From the NCBI GenBank assembly GCA_950073835.1, contig CATMRP010000026.1, positions 1 through 38,446 on the forward strand: a DNA stretch of 38,446 nt. Direction: 5' to 3'. The notes below the pieces were generated by a model. The model had not been told where the DNA came from and did no database searches. It was given only the letters and a program-made list of their open reading frames with translations. The DNA is from an uncultured Alteromonadaceae bacterium (GTDB lineage: Bacteria > Pseudomonadota > Gammaproteobacteria > Enterobacterales > Alteromonadaceae). Shown in pieces: positions 10,301 through 20,109 of the stretch (position 1 is the first letter of the stretch; each line of letters starts with the position of its first letter). The translations under genes and the position numbers were made by a program.

Positions 10301-10329
10301 AATTTACAGCCTGAACCGCAGCAGGTCAA
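10301..10329 (-). promoter_or_regulatory. leu operon promoter
   Basis: On the minus strand TTGACC (10329-10324) and TAAATT (10306-10301) are separated by exactly 17 bases, ahead of the leader peptide at 10252. Confidence 0.65.
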
Positions 10330-10483
10330 CCACTGATTCTGATTTTCGGTATAAGTTTTAGTTATAAATTACTGCATAACAAAAAATTTAGGATGAAATT
10401 TCCTGTCATGCCGGAAATTAGGTTATTCATTTCGCTTTCAGCGTATCAAGCTGACAGGTAACAGATGAACGAAAGACGACAGG

Positions 10484-11176
10484 TTATTTATTATCGAAGC
10501 GTTGTGGTTCGCTGAACTTGCGCCAGTTAAGGGTACTGACCAGTAAGATCTCACGTAAGGTGAGTGTACGGGGCGAAGTGCGCCCTTTGTGATTCCAGGT
10601 ATGGCCGCAGCACCCTGCTGTCATAATGGCTTTTGATGGCTTTACCAGCGACAGGGTGATGTGATCTTTGTCCGTGTAGCGGGCAGGGCTTTCTACCGGT
10701 GTACCGCTAAAATCAAACCAGCCAAATTTATTCACATGCAGCGTTTGGTTTTCCGGTTGAACCCGATCGATAGAGTCGAGTTCTATATGCTCATTATCGA
10801 ATTCCTGAACCCATACAGGCACTACCAGGCCGACTTTGGCATGTTCGGTGAACCAGGCGTTGGTTTTATCGCTGTCGTTACTCTGAGCGGGATTTTTGGC
10901 TGCCTGTCTGGCCTGCCAGCTGGCATTGTGTTCATCCAGTTCTAATGGCACGGCTTTGGCTGCCAGGAAACGGGCAGTGCGTCGGACATGGTGACTCAGG
11001 CCGGCAATGCGACGACGTAGTAAGCTGGTTTGATTAGGCCCTTGTTGGGCGATAAGCGCCAGTTCGCGCTCATATAACGCGTTGCACAACTCAGCGATAA
11101 TACGTTGGGATGTGTCTGACTCGACCGCATTAAAGAAGTCGGATTGATGTGACGCTGGGTCGGAGGAATGCGCCAT
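10484..11176 (-). CDS. conserved-looking hypothetical protein
   Basis: I do not recognise this protein. The open frame extends upstream to 11278 inside the end of eno, but the eno stop and a strong hairpin (11207-11236) lie there, so the ATG at 11174-11176 (MAHSSDPASHQSDFF, 230 residues) is more likely. No good ribosome binding site is visible. It is predicted soluble, with no signal peptide or membrane helix. The N-terminal half is helical in character (ELCNALYERELALIAQQ, LLRRRIAGLSHHVRRTARFL); the C-terminal half is mixed and ends with AGCCGHTWNHKG at about 187-198, where two Cys and two His could bind a metal. It is downstream of eno on the same strand and upstream of the divergent-free leu promoter region. 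No function is proposed. Confidence 0.7.
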   Translation of the reverse strand: MAHSSDPASHQSDFFNAVESDTSQRIIAELCNALYERELALIAQQGPNQTSLLRRRIAGLSHHVRRTARFLAAKAVPLELDEHNASWQARQAAKNPAQSNDSDKTNAWFTEHAKVGLVVPVWVQEFDNEHIELDSIDRVQPENQTLHVNKFGWFDFSGTPVESPARYTDKDHITLSLVKPSKAIMTAGCCGHTWNHKGRTSPRTLTLREILLVSTLNWRKFSEPQRFDNK

Positions 11177-11206
11177 TAGCGTTGTGATTGTGGGGACAGC
11201 ATCAAT

Positions 11207-11236
11207 AAGCTGGCGGGCAATGCTGCCCGCCAGCTT
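11207..11236 (-). terminator. hairpin after eno, probable terminator
   Basis: A perfect 13-base-pair inverted repeat (AAGCTGGCGGGCA with TGCCCGCCAGCTT, 4-base loop) begins 4 bases after the eno stop codon. On the minus strand it is followed by only a short T-poor tract, so it may terminate weakly or mainly protect the eno mRNA 3' end. Confidence 0.6.
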
Positions 11237-11240
11237 AAGA

Positions 11241-14325
<3,085 letters not shown>

Positions 14326-14326
<1 letters not shown>

Positions 14327-14334
14327 TTATAACA
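14326..14334 (-). promoter_or_regulatory. pyrG distal promoter, extended -10
   Basis: The minus strand carries TGTTATAAT, a perfect TATAAT with the TGn extension. The expected -35 region (GAAACA, 14354-14349) is poor, as is usual for extended -10 promoters. It shares bases with the -35 of the proximal promoter. Confidence 0.55.
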
Positions 14335-14384
14335 GCTCTAAAAGATACTGTTTCCTGGTGTTTTATACAAGGGGACTGATTTTA

Positions 14385-14647
14385 TACCCGTGCTACCTCA
14401 AGTTACTTGATTTCAGCCGGAGAAAAAAATGTCTGAGGCAAGTCAAATTGTTGCAGGTTTAGTTATTCTACAGCAAAACGATTTGGCGCAGCATCAGGCA
14501 TTTTTAGCCCGGCCCTTTGGGCGCATCACAGCAATTCAACTTTCGTTTTCTATTGGTTTGAAAGGTATCTGCATTCCTGCATCAACATGCCTTGTAGTGC
14601 AATTGTTGTGATAGTGCTGAAACACGTAACTTGAGGTGGCATGGGTA
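14385..14647. mobile_element. MITE-like element between pyrG and mutS
   Basis: The gene-poor stretch 14226-14714 holds the pyrG promoters and this element. Its two ends are near-perfect inverted repeats: 14384-14406 and 14626-14648 match at 21 of 23 positions, and with one single-base gap the similarity runs about 10 bases further inward (to the TTTCAGC block at 14411-14417 and its complement at 14616-14622). The outermost bases are TACCC and GGGTA. TTA flanks both ends directly (14382-14384 and 14648-14650), which could be a 3-base target duplication. The left end also contains the near-palindrome TCAAGTTACTTGA. No transposase is encoded in the 263 bases, only a 60-codon ORF. The shape fits a non-autonomous miniature element; multiple genome copies would be the decisive evidence. 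Confidence 0.65.
14429..14611 (+). CDS. small ORF inside the MITE-like element, doubtful
   Basis: The 60-codon ORF starts MSEASQIVAGLVILQQNDLA and ends in a Leu/Val-rich tail. CCGGAG lies about 8 bases upstream of the ATG, a good ribosome binding site, and the ORF fills most of the space between the inverted repeats. I recognise no family. It could be a real small protein carried by the element, a decayed piece of a larger gene, or chance. Confidence 0.3.
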   Translation: MSEASQIVAGLVILQQNDLAQHQAFLARPFGRITAIQLSFSIGLKGICIPASTCLVVQLL

Positions 14648-14714
14648 TTAACGACTGCCGTTTTTGGGAAGCCGTTTAACTGGGATTATTAATATGGGCT
14701 TTTTGGTAATTTTA

Positions 14715-17330
14715 CTATTTTAATTGTTTTAGTTCATAAATCAGCGCTAAAGCCTGTTTTGGCGTAAGTTCATCGGGATCCACCTCTGCAAAAGCCTGCT
14801 CAAGGGCGCTTTTTCTGGCCGGTAATTGAACGGGTTCTTCGGGTAACAGGCTCTGCTGGGCAGGGGCTGCGGCGAGTGTTTGCTCGCTGGCCGATACCGT
14901 ATGCTGACTTTCAAGGGTCCGGAGTCGGTTTTTTGCCGCACTGATCACGGCTTTGGGCACACCGGCCAGCTGCGCTACCTGTAAGCCATAACTTTTGCTG
15001 GCGGCGCCTGTTTCCACTGAGTGCATAAATCGAATGGTGTCGTCGTGTTCAACGGCATCGAGGTGTAAGTTCTGTACGCCTGGTAAAGTATGAGTAAGCT
15101 CCGTCAGCTCAAAATAATGGGTGGCAAATAAGGTAAAGGCCTGTAACTGAGTGGCAAGATACTCGGCGCAGGCCCAGGCCAGCGACAAGCCGTCGTAAGT
15201 ACTGGTGCCGCGGCCAATTTCGTCCATTAATACCAGTGAATAAGGCGTGGCATTGTGCAGGATATTGGCGGTTTCTGTCATTTCTACCATAAAGGTAGAG
15301 CGGCCGGAGGCCAGATCGTCTGAGGCGCCGATACGGGTGAATATTTTATCCACAGGGCCAATTTCGGCGCCCGCTGCCGGCACGTAGCTGCCAATATAGG
15401 CCAGCAACACAATCAGTGCGGTCTGGCGCATAAAGGTCGATTTACCGCCCATGTTGGGGCCGGTAATGATTTTAATCCGGGAGTCTTTATCCATATTGAG
15501 CGGGTTGGGAATAAATGGCGAATCCATAACGTATTCAACTACAGGGTGCCGGCCCTGCTGGTAGGTTACACCGGGTACATCCGACAAAGTAGGGCAGTGA
15601 TACTCCAGGGTTTCTGCACGTTCTGCCAGGGTGATCAATACATCCAGCTTCGCCAGCGCGGCGGCACTGGTGATCAGGGCATCAAGCTGCGGGTTGATTA
15701 AGTCGAACAGCTCCTCATAAAGGCGCTTTTCCAGCGCCAGCGCACGACTTTGCGAGGTAAGCACCTTATCCTCATGCTCCTTCAGCTCCGGCGTGATATA
15801 GCGCTCGTTATTTTTTAAGGTCTGGCGGCGAATATAACTGGCCGGCACCAGATGACTATTAGCACGAGATACTTCGATAAAGAAACCATGCACCTTGTTG
15901 TAGCCCACTTTTAGCGTGCTGATGCCAGTTTGTTCCCGCTCCCGGGTTTCTATCTGGCGCAGCAGTTCGGTGGCGCCTTCCGATAAATCACGCAGTTCGT
16001 CAAGTTCAGCGTTGTAGCCAGGGGCGATTACACCCCCATCACGAATAACCACCGGTGGGTTATCGATAATGGCGTTATCGAGTAATTCCGACAGTTCGGG
16101 GAATTCGCTGATCTGTTCGCTTATACTTTTAATGAGTGGAGCGCTAAATAAACTCAGCCCATGTTGAAGCTCAGGCAGACTGGCCAGGGCATTACGCAGG
16201 CGGGCGAAATCCCGTGGTCGTGCTGAGCGCAACGCCAGGCGAGCCATGATCCGCTCAATATCGCCAATGTGTTTCAACTGGCCGGTAAGTGCCGGGTAAT
16301 CGCCGTTAAGAAAATCGCCGATGGCCTGCTGACGGGCGTTCAGCTCTTCCCGATCGGTAATCGGCGCATGCAGGAAGCGCTGTAGTAAGCGACTGCCCAT
16401 TGCCGTGGCCGTGTTGTCGAGTACGGCAAACAGCGTATGTTCGGTGCCACCGGATAAATTCCGGGTTAGTTCAAGGTTTTTGCGCGTGGCCGCATCCAGT
16501 TGCACCCGGGTTGACTGTTGTTCAAGGGTGATAGCACGAATATGTGGTAGGGCGGTGCGCTGGGTGTCTTTAACATACTGCAGAATACAGCCAGCGGCGC
16601 TGATGGCCAGGGTAATATTGGTTAAGCCAAAACCGGTAAGTTCCCGGGTGCCAAACTGATTGTTGAGCTGTTGCTCTGCGGTTTGCTGATCGAATTCCCA
16701 TTCGGGGCGGCGGCGCAGGCCTTTAATGTGATCAATCTTCGATAGCCAATCGAAGCCTTCGGGGTAGAGTAATTCCGCCGGGTTGAGACGCTGTAACTCG
16801 GCTGTGAGCATGTCGGTGCCACTAAATTCACTGACTAAAAAGCGGCCACTGGTGATATCCAGCCAAGCCAGGCCGAATTGATCTTTAACGCTGTAAACCG
16901 CTGCCAGTACATTATCCTGGCGTTCGTCAAGCAATGCTTCATCGGTAACCGTGCCTGGCGTAACGATACGCTGGACCTGGCGCTCTACCGGCCCTTTGCT
17001 GGTAGCCGGGTCGCCTACCTGTTCGCAAATCGCCACCGACTCGCCCATTTTTACCAGCCGCGCCAAATAGCTCTCTACCGCATGATAGGGCACCCCGGCC
17101 ATGGGGATTGGCTCGCCGCCGGATTTACCCCGGGCGGTGAGGGAGATATCCAGCAGCTCGGCCGCACGCTTGGCGTCGTCATAGAACAACTCATAAAAAT
17201 CGCCCATGCGGTAAAAAAGTAAAATGTTAGGGTGCTGCGCCTTTATATTCAGGTATTGGCGCATCATTGGCGTGTGTGATTCCAAGAATGCCTCGGCTTG
17301 CTGGTTGCTTGCGATTGTAGTTTTGACCAA
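14715..17330 (-). CDS. mutS: DNA mismatch repair protein MutS
   Basis: The 871-residue protein recognises base mismatches and short loops and recruits MutL. The mismatch-binding Phe-Glu is in [20 protein letters not shown] near residues 38-57. The C-terminal ATPase has Walker [10 protein letters not shown] near 615, [14 protein letters not shown], Walker [17 protein letters not shown] and FATHYFEL. The last 25 residues ([17 protein letters not shown]) fit the tetramerisation tail. No ATG occurs in frame near the expected start; the best choice is the TTG at 17328-17330, with GAGA about 10 bases upstream, giving an N-terminus slightly longer than E. coli's. It is divergent from pncC with 35 bases between starts. 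Confidence 0.97.
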   Translation of the reverse strand: MVKTTIASNQQAEAFLESHTPMMRQYLNIKAQHPNILLFYRMGDFYELFYDDAKRAAELLDISLTARGKSGGEPIPMAGVPYHAVESYLARLVKMGESVAICEQVGDPATSKGPVERQVQRIVTPGTVTDEALLDERQDNVLAAVYSVKDQFGLAWLDITSGRFLVSEFSGTDMLTAELQRLNPAELLYPEGFDWLSKIDHIKGLRRRPEWEFDQQTAEQQLNNQFGTRELTGFGLTNITLAISAAGCILQYVKDTQRTALPHIRAITLEQQSTRVQLDAATRKNLELTRNLSGGTEHTLFAVLDNTATAMGSRLLQRFLHAPITDREELNARQQAIGDFLNGDYPALTGQLKHIGDIERIMARLALRSARPRDFARLRNALASLPELQHGLSLFSAPLIKSISEQISEFPELSELLDNAIIDNPPVVIRDGGVIAPGYNAELDELRDLSEGATELLRQIETREREQTGISTLKVGYNKVHGFFIEVSRANSHLVPASYIRRQTLKNNERYITPELKEHEDKVLTSQSRALALEKRLYEELFDLINPQLDALITSAAALAKLDVLITLAERAETLEYHCPTLSDVPGVTYQQGRHPVVEYVMDSPFIPNPLNMDKDSRIKIITGPNMGGKSTFMRQTALIVLLAYIGSYVPAAGAEIGPVDKIFTRIGASDDLASGRSTFMVEMTETANILHNATPYSLVLMDEIGRGTSTYDGLSLAWACAEYLATQLQAFTLFATHYFELTELTHTLPGVQNLHLDAVEHDDTIRFMHSVETGAASKSYGLQVAQLAGVPKAVISAAKNRLRTLESQHTVSASEQTLAAAPAQQSLLPEEPVQLPARKSALEQAFAEVDPDELTPKQALALIYELKQLK

Positions 17331-17365
17331 TAATACGGTCTCAATGTTATGAGTGTATTATTCCT

Positions 17366-17893
17366 ATGAGCCAGTCATTTTCAACTTTTTCGAGACAGCA
17401 ACTGGATATAAATACGTTAGCTGACCAGATTTTAGCCGTTGGTGAGGCGCTACGGCAAAAGGGCTGGTGGGTTTCCTGTGCGGAATCCTGTACCGGTGGC
17501 GGAGTGGCCTATGCGTTAACATCGGTGGCTGGCAGCTCGGATTGGTTTAACCAAAGCTATGTTACTTATTCTAACCAGGCTAAACAGGCGTTGGTTAACG
17601 TTAGTAGTGATACCCTTGAAAAATTTGGTGCGGTGTCTGCTGAAACTGTACGCGAAATGGCCGCAGGCACCGCACAGCAAACCGGTGCAGAGTGTGCCGC
17701 AGCGATCAGTGGTATTGCTGGGCCGGGCGGCGGCAGCGAAGAAAAACCGGTAGGGACAGTATGGTTTGGCTTTTACTTAAACGGTGTAACCGATACAATC
17801 CGCCGCCAGTTTGAGGGGGACCGGGAAGCGGTCAGAACCCAGGCCATTGAGTTTGTTATTGCAACACTGCACCACAGACTAGTTGCGAAATAA
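17366..17893 (+). CDS. pncC: nicotinamide-nucleotide amidohydrolase (CinA C-terminal family)
   Basis: The 175-residue protein is the stand-alone CinA C-terminal domain, which hydrolyses NMN to nicotinate mononucleotide and ammonia in pyridine nucleotide recycling. WVSCAESCTGGGVAYALT near residues 35-52, SYVTYSNQAK, GAVSAETVREMA, and AAISGIAGPGGGSEEKPVGTVWFG are the family blocks. The length is close to E. coli PncC (165). It lies between mutS and recA; a mutS-cinA-recA neighbourhood is common in gammaproteobacteria. The ribosome binding site is weak. Confidence 0.92.
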   Translation: MSQSFSTFSRQQLDINTLADQILAVGEALRQKGWWVSCAESCTGGGVAYALTSVAGSSDWFNQSYVTYSNQAKQALVNVSSDTLEKFGAVSAETVREMAAGTAQQTGAECAAAISGIAGPGGGSEEKPVGTVWFGFYLNGVTDTIRRQFEGDREAVRTQAIEFVIATLHHRLVAK

Positions 17894-17931
17894 ACCAGGC
17901 GTGATGAAATAAAGAAAAGGCAAAAAGCATA

Positions 17932-17960
17932 TTGCACTGTATAATCATACAGTATATTAT
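17932..17960 (+). promoter_or_regulatory. recA promoter
   Basis: TTGCAC (17932-17937) and TATTAT (17955-17960) are 17 bases apart, about 95 bases upstream of the recA start. The LexA box fills the spacer. Confidence 0.8.
17935..17954 (+). promoter_or_regulatory. LexA binding site (SOS box) of recA
   Basis: CACTGTATAATCATACAGTA fits the gammaproteobacterial SOS box: CTG, ten bases, CAG, with A/T-rich inner bases. It lies between the -35 and -10 elements, so LexA would block RNA polymerase until DNA damage activates RecA. Confidence 0.92.
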
Positions 17961-18054
17961 GCAGTCATTATTTTAGTGATGATCAGCCTACCGGCTACAT
18001 CAGTAAAAGCAACTGCGGATAACGCAATCAGAACAGAATAACGAGGGGTTTTCG

Positions 18055-19086
18055 GTGGACGACAACAAATCTAAAGCACTATCGGCTGCGGTCGGTCAGA
18101 TTGAAAAGCAATTTGGTAAAGGCGCGATCATGCGTCTGGGCGACAACCAGGCAATGGATATTGAGTCTATTTCTACCGGCTCACTGAGTATTGATATTGC
18201 ATTAGGCATTGGCGGTTTACCTTGTGGCCGGGTAGTAGAAATCTACGGTCCTGAGTCATCGGGTAAAACAACCCTGACCCTGCAAGTTATTGCTGAAGCA
18301 CAGAAAAAAGGTAAAACCTGTGCGTTCGTAGATGCTGAGCATGCGTTGGATCCGGTGTATGCAGAAAAGCTCGGTGTCAACATTGACGATCTACTGGTTT
18401 CTCAGCCGGATACGGGTGAGCAGGCGCTGGAAATTTGTGACATGCTGGTTCGTTCCGGTGCAGTTGATGTAGTCATTGTGGACTCGGTTGCTGCGTTGAC
18501 GCCAAAAGCAGAAATTGAAGGTGACATGGGTGATTCCCACGTGGGTCTTCAGGCACGTCTGATGTCGCAGGCGCTGCGTAAACTGACCGGTAATATTAAG
18601 CGTTCTAATACACTGTGTATCTTCATCAACCAGATTCGGATGAAGATTGGTGTGATGTTTGGTAACCCGGAAACGACTACCGGTGGTAATGCGCTTAAGT
18701 TTTACTCCTCTGTTCGACTGGATATTCGTCGCATCGGCTCAGTAAAAGAGGGTGACGAAGTGGTGGGTAACGAAACCCGCGTGAAAGTGGTTAAAAACAA
18801 AGTGGCGCCACCGTTTAAACAGGCTGAATTCCAAATTATGTATGGTGCTGGTATCAGCAAAGAAGCTGAACTGATTGATTTGGGCGTGAAGCAAAAGCTG
18901 GTTGATAAAGCCGGTGCCTGGTACAGCTATAACGGTGACAGAATTGGTCAGGGTAAAGCGAACGTGGTGAAATTCCTTAAGCAAAACCCGGATATCGCTA
19001 ACGATATTGAAACCAAGATCCGGGCAGAATTACTGTTATCGAAAAATATTAAAGCCGACGATGTAGAGCCTGAGGACGCGCTTTAA
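18055..19086 (+). CDS. recA: recombinase RecA
   Basis: The 343-residue protein forms ATP-dependent filaments on single-stranded DNA, carries out strand exchange and promotes LexA cleavage. Walker A is GPESSGKT at 65-72; [22 protein letters not shown] is the Walker B region with loop L1; [28 protein letters not shown] covers loop L2. The C-terminus is acidic (DDVEPEDAL), as usual. The start is a GTG at 18055 with GAGGGG about 9 bases upstream; no better ATG precedes the conserved [11 protein letters not shown]. It has an SOS promoter upstream and an intrinsic terminator downstream. recX, the usual next gene, is not present here. Confidence 0.99.
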   Translation: MDDNKSKALSAAVGQIEKQFGKGAIMRLGDNQAMDIESISTGSLSIDIALGIGGLPCGRVVEIYGPESSGKTTLTLQVIAEAQKKGKTCAFVDAEHALDPVYAEKLGVNIDDLLVSQPDTGEQALEICDMLVRSGAVDVVIVDSVAALTPKAEIEGDMGDSHVGLQARLMSQALRKLTGNIKRSNTLCIFINQIRMKIGVMFGNPETTTGGNALKFYSSVRLDIRRIGSVKEGDEVVGNETRVKVVKNKVAPPFKQAEFQIMYGAGISKEAELIDLGVKQKLVDKAGAWYSYNGDRIGQGKANVVKFLKQNPDIANDIETKIRAELLLSKNIKADDVEPEDAL

Positions 19087-19149
19087 TATAGCAGTAAACT
19101 TTTTCAACACCCGTTGGAAACTCCCCCTATAAGCCTAACTTATAGTTTT

Positions 19150-19176
19150 GCCCATCCCTTTGGATGGGCTTTTTTA
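19150..19176 (+). terminator. recA intrinsic terminator
   Basis: GCCCATCC (19150-19157) pairs perfectly with GGATGGGC (19162-19169) over a 4-base loop, followed by six T's. Confidence 0.92.
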
Positions 19177-19192
19177 TGTGACAAATTAAATA

Positions 19193-19221
19193 TTGGCATT
19201 CGTCAATCATAGGTTTACAGT
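19193..19221 (+). promoter_or_regulatory. possible prepilin gene promoter
   Basis: TTGGCA (19193-19198) and TACAGT (19216-19221) are 17 bases apart, downstream of the recA terminator and 42 bases before the prepilin ATG. Confidence 0.4.
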
Positions 19222-19262
19222 AGAACCCTATTTAGCAAGTTGTAACTGGTTGGTTTATTTCG

Positions 19263-19781
19263 ATGTTCTCCAGTAGTCTCCGACAGTCAGGCTTTACACT
19301 GATTGAGTTGATCACGGTGATTATTTTACTTGGCGTGCTTTCTGTGACCGCGCTACCGCGTTTTGTCGATTTTCAAAGTGATGCTTATGCTGCGTCTGTG
19401 CAGGGAACCGGTACGGCCTTTGAATCGGCGATTAAACTTGCGCATCTTAAATGGGCTGTTAGCGGTAATTCAGGCCCCGTCGATAACCTTGATTTGTACG
19501 GTAACGGTGAAAACCTCATGGATATCAATGCCAATGGCTGGCCTGCACAAAGCTACCTGCCTTATGAGGCGAGTCCAATGCTGGATAATGCCTGGGATTG
19601 CACATCCGTTTGGAGCGCAGTATTGTTAGACGGATCTCCAACCGTTGCGCAGGATACGTCTGCTGATTATCAGGCTACCTATAACGCTAATACGTGCACC
19701 TATTATTTGGTAGCGCAGCCTGGCTATTCAATATTCTATGACTCGAATACCGGCGAAGTGTCTGTCGATATCACCCTTTAA
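19263..19781 (+). CDS. type IV prepilin-like protein, MSHA type
   Basis: The 172-residue protein begins with a short positive leader and a type III signal sequence: cleavage is predicted after Gly10 (RQSG before FTLIELITVIILLGVLS), with Glu at mature position 5. The helix runs into ALPRFVDFQSDAYAASVQG, which resembles MSHA pseudopilins such as MshB. Two Cys in the C-terminal part (DCTSVWSAV and NTCTYYLV) could form the D-loop disulfide. It should be processed by a prepilin peptidase encoded elsewhere and join a pilus or pseudopilus. It stands alone after recA; no other pilus biogenesis genes are in the window. GspA-like and GspB-like genes lie about 15 kb away. Confidence 0.85.
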   Translation: MFSSSLRQSGFTLIELITVIILLGVLSVTALPRFVDFQSDAYAASVQGTGTAFESAIKLAHLKWAVSGNSGPVDNLDLYGNGENLMDINANGWPAQSYLPYEASPMLDNAWDCTSVWSAVLLDGSPTVAQDTSADYQATYNANTCTYYLVAQPGYSIFYDSNTGEVSVDITL

Positions 19782-19797
19782 ATTTTATCTTCGGTAC

Positions 19798-20109
19798 CTA
19801 AATTTTTTCTTCGATGCCGGGAAATGCCTGTTTCCAATTCTCTGGCACTTTGCCCTGTAATACGTACGAGTAAGCCAGTAATTCGGCGATAACATAATAT
19901 AAAGGTTCGGGAATCGACTGGCCGAGATCCAGGGTGGTCAAAAATTCGCTAAGGTAGGGATCTTCATGCACCAGCACGCCATTAGCTTTCGCACTGGCAA
20001 TAATCGCTTCGGCGAGATCATCATAGCCCTTGGCGACAACCGTTGGTGCTTGTGACGGTTCGGCTTCATTATATTTAATGCCCACCGCGCGTTTGCTTTT
20101 ACGGGTCAT
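19798..20109 (-). CDS. FlhB C-terminal-domain-like protein (EscU/YscU/HrcU family)
   Basis: The 103-residue protein aligns with the cytoplasmic C-terminal domain of FlhB: AVGIKYNEAEPSQAPTVVAKG, ANGVLVHEDPYLSEFL, LGQSIPEPLYYVIAELLAY. FlhB is the export switch of the flagellar type III apparatus. The membrane part is absent and the NPTH autocleavage motif at the expected position is not present (RKSKRAVGI instead). Its ATG overlaps the stop of the upstream FliK-like gene (ATGA), so the two are translationally coupled. That pairing mirrors the known FliK-FlhB interaction. The job of such stand-alone pairs is not established to my knowledge. Confidence 0.82.
   Translation of the reverse strand: MTRKSKRAVGIKYNEAEPSQAPTVVAKGYDDLAEAIIASAKANGVLVHEDPYLSEFLTTLDLGQSIPEPLYYVIAELLAYSYVLQGKVPENWKQAFPGIEEKI

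Noticed and set aside
10167-10361. 64-codon plus-strand ORF in the leu leader
   Set aside because: It overlaps the promoter, leader peptide and attenuator on the other strand, which explain the region better.
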